Below are positions 6,996-9,340 of a stretch of 9,340 nt of DNA, piece after piece. The DNA lies in contig JAFOCH010000102.1 in the NCBI GenBank assembly GCA_017381395.1, forward strand, positions 1 through 9,340, in the 5' to 3' direction. A program made the translations under genes and the position numbers. Numbering within the stretch: position 1 is the first letter of the stretch; each line of letters opens with the position of its first letter. The notes beneath the pieces were generated by a model that saw nothing but the letters and a program-made list of their open reading frames with translations, did not search any database and was not told where the DNA came from. This stretch comes from Clostridia bacterium. Lineage in GTDB: Bacteria; Bacillota; Clostridia; Oscillospirales; Acutalibacteraceae.

Positions 6996-7835
6996 TTGCG
7001 ACTCGTTTCGCTTCCCCTGTCGCAGATTCGCCAAAGCCCCTTTCAACCGCGACGTGAATTTGACGAGCGGGAATTGATGGGACTTGCCGACTCGATTAGA
7101 AAAAACGGGATTATTCAGCCACTTTGCGTGCGTAAACGCGAGGACGGCAGCTACGAAATGATAGCTGGTGAAAGGCGGCTTCGCGCGGCAAAGTTTGCGG
7201 GATTACGTGAGGTTCCCTGCGTCGTTCAGGTTGCCGACGACCGAAAGGCCGCCTTTTTGTCGCTGATAGAGAATTTGCAACGCCGCGACCTTAATTTGTT
7301 CGAGGAGGCCGAGGGAATTCGCGCACTGATGAACGAATGGGGACTCAGTCAATACGAAACGGCGGTGCGACTAGGCAAATCGCAATCGACCATTGCAAAC
7401 AAGCTACGGTTATTGCGGCTAAACAACGATCAAAAGGCACGAATCGTTGCCGCAGGGCTGTCTGAAAGCCACGCGAGGGCCCTTTTGCGACTAGTCGAGG
7501 ATAAAGAAAGGGACGATGCCCTCAACCAAATCATTTCAAAGCAGCTGTCGGCTCGCGAGGCCGAGGAAATGATTGAATGCCTGATGAATCCGCCCGAGGA
7601 GGAGCCGCAGCCGCCCTTTAACCAAAAACCGCCGATAATTCGCGAACACGTGATACGCGACTTTCGCATTTACGTCAACACACTGACAAAGGCGGTTGAC
7701 ACGATTAGGCGGAGCGGTTTGGACGCTCGTGCAGACAAGGTAGAGAACGATTCATATATTCGGTACACCGTCATTATCCCGAAGGAAAAGCGCAAGGAAC
7801 GGCAAAAAGCCGAACAGCTACGCTTTGATTTGTGA
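6996..7835 (+). CDS. noc: Noc-type ParB-family nucleoid occlusion protein
   Basis: In B. subtilis, Noc is a CTP-binding DNA clamp that loads at NBS sites and, through the membrane, blocks division over the nucleoid. From TTG 6996 the product has 279 residues. The N-terminal CTP-binding domain shows FQPRREF, IRKNGIIQPL, AGERRLRAAKFAG (GERR 58-61) and SLIENLQRRDLNLFEEAEG. The HTH is LSQYETAVRLGKSQSTIANK, followed by LSESHARALLRL. The C-terminal dimerisation part FRIYVNTLTKAVDTI...SYIRYTVIIPK resembles Noc more than ParB. Position between rsmG and parA matches B. subtilis noc. Specificity residues are Gln130, Lys136 and Arg141 (Noc-like) with Ser158 where Noc has Arg and ParB Gly. The start is uncertain: TTG 6996 has only a weak GGA 8 bases upstream. 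TTG 6909 would add 29 hydrophobic/basic residues but would be translated through the terminator hairpin. TTG 6996 gives a protein lacking the B. subtilis membrane-targeting helix. Confidence 0.85.
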   Translation: MRLVSLPLSQIRQSPFQPRREFDERELMGLADSIRKNGIIQPLCVRKREDGSYEMIAGERRLRAAKFAGLREVPCVVQVADDRKAAFLSLIENLQRRDLNLFEEAEGIRALMNEWGLSQYETAVRLGKSQSTIANKLRLLRLNNDQKARIVAAGLSESHARALLRLVEDKERDDALNQIISKQLSAREAEEMIECLMNPPEEEPQPPFNQKPPIIREHVIRDFRIYVNTLTKAVDTIRRSGLDARADKVENDSYIRYTVIIPKEKRKERQKAEQLRFDL

Positions 7836-8032
7836 GAAAAGGTGACCAAAGTCAAAAAATCTGCTACGACTTGATAAACACAGCACTTAAAATTTGAAAC
7901 AAATAAATTTAACTGATTTTTAGTAAAATCTATTTCCTTTTATTGACATAATCTCCCGTAACTGCTATATTTATATTAAAGGTATAAAATATTTATTTAA
8001 TATCTTTATTATAAAAAAAGGGAGAGCATAAC
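7836..8032 (+). other. A+T-rich gap between noc and the zinc-ribbon cassette
   Basis: These 197 bases are clearly richer in A+T than the genes upstream. A weak A+T hairpin around 7885-7911 (TTAAAATTTG, AAA, CAAAT..ATTTAA) followed by a T-run at 7916-7920 might end noc transcription. The second half carries the consensus promoter at 7943-7971 and an A+T-rich leader of about 55 bases. No ORF or RNA gene is apparent. Confidence 0.5.
7943..7971 (+). promoter_or_regulatory. Sigma-A-type promoter for the zinc-ribbon/DUF4177 cassette
   Basis: A perfect -35 TTGACA (7943-7948) and -10 TATATT (7966-7971, 5 of 6 consensus) are separated by exactly 17 bases. The predicted start of transcription is near 7978, leaving a leader of about 55 bases before ATG 8033. 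This is the best housekeeping promoter in the window. Confidence 0.85.
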
Positions 8033-8407
8033 ATGAAAATTTGTAAAAACTGCGGATATCGAGCACCCGACGACACCAACTTCTGTATGACCTGCGGAAT
8101 TCCACTCGAAATTGAAGAGCCCGCTCCAGTTCAACCACCTGTAGCAACTACTACTTCCTCAGTAGGAAAGGATTTCGACTTTAATACAAACACGGCTGCA
8201 CCTGTCACCCAGGAAAGATATGAGTATAAAGTACTAACCCAGAAGGATAAATGGTTTTCCGGCAAATTTGACCCCGCGAATTTAGAGCATGCGCTTAACG
8301 CATACGCTCAGCAAGGTTGGAGAGTAATTGGCTGCGCAACCGCCGATATTGCCGGCTTTGGTGCCGCTCGACAGGAGTTCGTTTCAATTCTCGAAAGGAA
8401 ATTATAA
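8033..8407 (+). CDS. Zinc-ribbon protein with C-terminal DUF4177-like domain
   Basis: The 124-residue product begins with a zinc ribbon of two CxxCG knuckles: Cys4/Cys7 (CKNCGYRAPDD) and Cys18/Cys21 (CMTCGIPLEIEE). A Pro/Thr/Ser-rich linker spans about residues 28-60. The C-terminal domain (about 62-124) runs YEYKVLTQKDKWFSGKF...LEHALNAYAQQGWRVIGCAT...EFVSILERKL, which has the DUF4177 look: an aromatic-rich strand, a helix, then a QGWRVIG strand. No signal peptide or membrane segment is seen, so it is probably cytoplasmic. Function is unknown; such ribbons usually bind zinc and mediate contacts with protein or nucleic acid. The ribosome binding site is AAAGGGAG (8017-8024), 8 bases from ATG 8033. 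The gene is promoter-proximal in a two-gene unit with a consensus promoter just upstream, sits where parA would normally follow noc, and is less G+C-rich than its neighbours, which suggests insertion. Confidence 0.85.
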   Translation: MKICKNCGYRAPDDTNFCMTCGIPLEIEEPAPVQPPVATTTSSVGKDFDFNTNTAAPVTQERYEYKVLTQKDKWFSGKFDPANLEHALNAYAQQGWRVIGCATADIAGFGAARQEFVSILERKL

Positions 8408-8410
8408 ACT

Positions 8411-8710
8411 ATGGCCTATGTAACTGTTTTTGATGGCATTATTTTCATCGAAGGCGACCACCCGAGAGCGCAAAAATGCTACAACGCTGAAACTCGTGTA
8501 GGTGGTTTTGGTGCACAGCTTAAAAATCTCAACGACCTTAAAAGACTTATGGCGCAAACCGCAAGAAGTTATAATTGCAATTGCGTTGTTAATTTTACTT
8601 ATAGTCAAAAAAGCAAAATAATAGCCATCGATGATGTTGCATATATGGGCGGCGGTTTTTATGCTGTCCTATCTGCATCAGATTACCAAAGCATAGTTTC
8701 ACAGCTATAG
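8411..8710 (+). CDS. Small protein of unknown function, partner of the zinc-ribbon gene
   Basis: I do not recognise this 99-residue protein. It starts 3 bases after the previous stop, with GAAAGGA (8393-8399) about 11 bases upstream inside the preceding gene, so the two are almost certainly co-expressed and translationally coupled. It has an N-terminal strand-like stretch (YVTVFDGIIFIEG), a central helix (NLNDLKRLMAQTARSYN), then NCVVNFTYSQKSK, a Gly-rich turn MGGGFYAVL and a short C-terminal helix. The order helix, then a strand that in YbjQ/DUF74 proteins reads GANAVVG, then a terminal G-x-A-V strand is faintly similar, but this is inference at low confidence. Cys23, Cys56 and Cys58 do not form a zinc knuckle. 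No signal peptide or membrane helix is present. It is A+T-rich compared with mnmE and mnmG. Confidence 0.75.
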   Translation: MAYVTVFDGIIFIEGDHPRAQKCYNAETRVGGFGAQLKNLNDLKRLMAQTARSYNCNCVVNFTYSQKSKIIAIDDVAYMGGGFYAVLSASDYQSIVSQL

Positions 8711-8740
8711 CAAACGAAGGTTAGCCCGATAACCCGTTTG
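8711..8740 (+). repeat. Hairpin abutting the stop codon of the 99-residue gene
   Basis: CAAACG (8711-8716) pairs with CGTTTG (8735-8740), and GGTTA (8719-8723) with TAACC (8730-8734), around the loop GCCCGA with a 2-base AA bulge. It starts directly after the TAG at 8708-8710 and lacks a following T-tract. It is therefore more likely an RNA-stabilising 3' stem than a terminator. Confidence 0.55.
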
Positions 8741-8761
8741 TTAATAATAAATTGCCCCTGT

Positions 8762-8793
8762 GCTCCCATTGAGAAATTGATGGGAGCTTTTTT
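8762..8793 (+). terminator. Intrinsic terminator of the two-gene cassette
   Basis: GCTCCCAT (8762-8769) pairs perfectly with ATGGGAGC (8780-8787) around a 10-base loop, followed immediately by six T residues (8788-8793). This is a classic Rho-independent terminator that isolates the cassette from the parS/parA region. Confidence 0.92.
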
Positions 8794-8817
8794 ATACCCA
8801 AACCCGAGTTTTTCTAT

Positions 8818-8833
8818 TGTTTCACGTGAAACA
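8818..8833. promoter_or_regulatory. parS site 1 upstream of parA
   Basis: A perfect copy of TGTTTCACGTGAAACA, the ParB/Spo0J loading site. It lies 25 bases after the cassette terminator and is identical to the copy in mnmG. Its 3' ACA is also the first part of the ACAGTA-AGG-TACTGT inverted repeat at 8831-8845. Confidence 0.95.
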
Positions 8834-8845
8834 GTAAGGTACTGT
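8831..8845. repeat. Inverted repeat between the two parS sites
   Basis: ACAGTA (8831-8836) and TACTGT (8840-8845) are perfect 6-bp arms around AGG. The repeat overlaps the last three bases of the first parS. It may be a site for another DNA-binding protein or chance. Confidence 0.35.
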
Positions 8846-8863
8846 AGTGAAAATGCGTGGGAT

Positions 8864-8879
8864 TGTTTCACGTGAAACA
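8864..8879. promoter_or_regulatory. parS site 2 upstream of parA
   Basis: A second perfect TGTTTCACGTGAAACA, starting 46 bp after the first. Here the symmetry continues two bases on each side, giving a 20-bp perfect palindrome at 8862-8881. The pair probably forms the parA-adjacent ParB loading zone. Confidence 0.95.
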
Positions 8880-8961
8880 ATAGCGGCAGTTGGCGGGTAC
8901 ACGGCGTCAAATGGTAGATTTTTTGGGCGGTTTTTTGTTCAAATTTTTTCGGCTTTTCCCC

Positions 8962-8990
8962 TTTTCATTTAACTAATACTATGTTATAAT
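8962..8990 (+). promoter_or_regulatory. Extended -10 promoter for parA
   Basis: TATAAT (8985-8990) is a perfect -10, preceded by TGT (8982-8984), an extended -10 TGn. The -35 candidate TTTTCA (8962-8967) matches 4 of 6 and is 17 bases away. Three T6 tracts upstream (8919-8924, 8931-8936, 8944-8949) could act as UP-element-like or bent DNA. Transcription is predicted to start near 8997. Confidence 0.8.
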
Positions 8991-9011
8991 GTATAAATCA
9001 TATGAAAATTT

Positions 9012-9034
9012 GCCGTTTTTGTAAGCAAAGCGGC
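9012..9034 (+). promoter_or_regulatory. Hairpin in the parA leader
   Basis: In RNA, GCCG (9012-9015) pairs with CGGC (9031-9034), followed by a U-G pair, three U-A pairs and a G-C pair past a single bulged U, closing a UAAG tetraloop. It lies about 15 bases after the predicted transcription start and about 40 bases before the likely TTG start. It is not followed by a clean U-tract. It may affect parA mRNA stability or translation; if translation instead begins at ATG 9002, it is only coding sequence. Confidence 0.45.
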
Positions 9035-9060
9035 TTTAATTTAGTGAAAAACATACACGA

Positions 9061-9068
9061 AAAGGCGG
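9061..9068 (+). promoter_or_regulatory. Ribosome binding site deciding the parA start
   Basis: AAAGGCGG lies 8 bases before TTG 9077. It is the same sequence, at almost the same spacing, as the site used by nadB (395-402). No comparable site precedes ATG 9002 or GTG 9044 in the same frame, so it favours TTG as start. Confidence 0.75.
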
Positions 9069-9076
9069 ATTTTGCT

Positions 9077-9340
9077 TTGGGAAAGGTAATTTCTTGTGTT
9101 AATCAAAAGGGCGGCGTCGGAAAGACGACAACCGCCGTTAATCTGACTGCCGGTCTCGGTAAACTGGGCAAAAAGGTGCTTCTCATCGACATTGACCCAC
9201 AGGGAAACTCTACGAGCGGATACGGTATAGATAAGCGAAAGTTGACGATTTCGAGCTATAACCTGCTTTGTGAAGGGGCCTCGGTCGAAGCTGCGGTGAT
9301 AAAAACCGAATTTGAAAACATCGACATCGTCCCTGCCAAC
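9077..9340 (+). CDS. parA: Chromosome-partitioning ATPase ParA (Soj), N-terminal part (3' end outside window)
   Basis: ParA/Soj is a deviant Walker ATPase that binds DNA non-specifically as an ATP dimer. It acts with ParB bound at parS in origin segregation and, in B. subtilis, regulates DnaA. The 88 visible codons begin GKVISCVNQKGGVGKTTTAVN, with the deviant Walker A box KGGVGKTT, and continue with KKVLLIDIDPQGNSTSGYG (Walker A' region), then LTISSYNLLCEG and ENIDIVPAN. Start choice: TTG 9077 has a good ribosome binding site and gives the normal family N-terminus. The frame is also open back to ATG 9002, which would add 25 residues including a CxxC and would make the mRNA almost leaderless. 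parB is expected next but is outside the window. The two upstream parS copies are the expected partner sites. Confidence 0.95.
   Translation, partial: MGKVISCVNQKGGVGKTTTAVNLTAGLGKLGKKVLLIDIDPQGNSTSGYGIDKRKLTISSYNLLCEGASVEAAVIKTEFENIDIVPAN

Noticed and set aside
8694..8709. Possible fourth parS at the end of the 99-residue gene
   Set aside because: Only the left half (GTTTCAC) matches; the right half is unrelated, so it is not a palindromic parS.
8792..8800. Possible DnaA box TTATACCCA
   Set aside because: It has a mismatch to TTATNCACA and stands alone; no cluster of boxes, so no evidence that oriC lies in this window.
8683..8910. 75-codon minus-strand ORF across the parS pair
   Set aside because: It is open only because parS is read as FHVKQ/VSRET-type codons; it runs through a terminator and two parS sites.

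Overview
The window looks like chromosomal DNA of a low-to-moderate G+C Firmicute, most likely a gut-type clostridium of the Oscillospiraceae/Ruminococcaceae kind. The evidence is the conserved Firmicutes origin-proximal order mnmE-mnmG-rsmG-noc-parA, the exact Firmicutes-type parS sequence TGTTTCACGTGAAACA (three copies), AGGAGG-type ribosome binding sites and sigma-A-like promoters. The genus is inference; no 16S rRNA or other taxonomic marker is present. All supported genes lie on the + strand.

Positions 1-2828 hold the de novo NAD pathway: the 3' end of nadA (quinolinate synthase), nadB (L-aspartate oxidase) and nadC (quinolinate phosphoribosyltransferase), which together convert aspartate to nicotinate mononucleotide. 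A 133-base gap between nadB and nadC contains short imperfect repeats, an operator-like inverted repeat and a possible 28-codon mini-ORF.

Positions 2825-6876 hold mnmE, mnmG and rsmG, for tRNA U34 modification and 16S rRNA G527 methylation. nadC and mnmE share an ATGA overlap, so the NAD operon runs directly into the translation-accuracy cluster, where jag would be the usual neighbour. mnmG and rsmG also share an ATGA overlap. mnmG carries a perfect parS site inside its reading frame.

Positions 6929-7835 hold a strong terminator hairpin followed at once by a Noc-type ParB-family gene whose start is unclear. Its DNA-recognition residues look Noc-like at three of four specificity positions.

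Positions 7836-8793 hold a small, more A+T-rich cassette inserted between noc and parA. It has its own consensus promoter, a zinc-ribbon/DUF4177 protein, a 99-residue protein I do not recognise, and its own terminator. This is the least explained part of the window.

Positions 8794-9340 hold a parS pair 46 bp apart, T-tracts, an extended -10 promoter, a hairpin leader, and the first 88 codons of parA (soj), which probably starts at TTG. The segregation machinery (ParA, parS, presumably ParB beyond the window) and Noc sit together, as expected close to oriC. oriC itself is not in the window: I saw no DnaA-box cluster.
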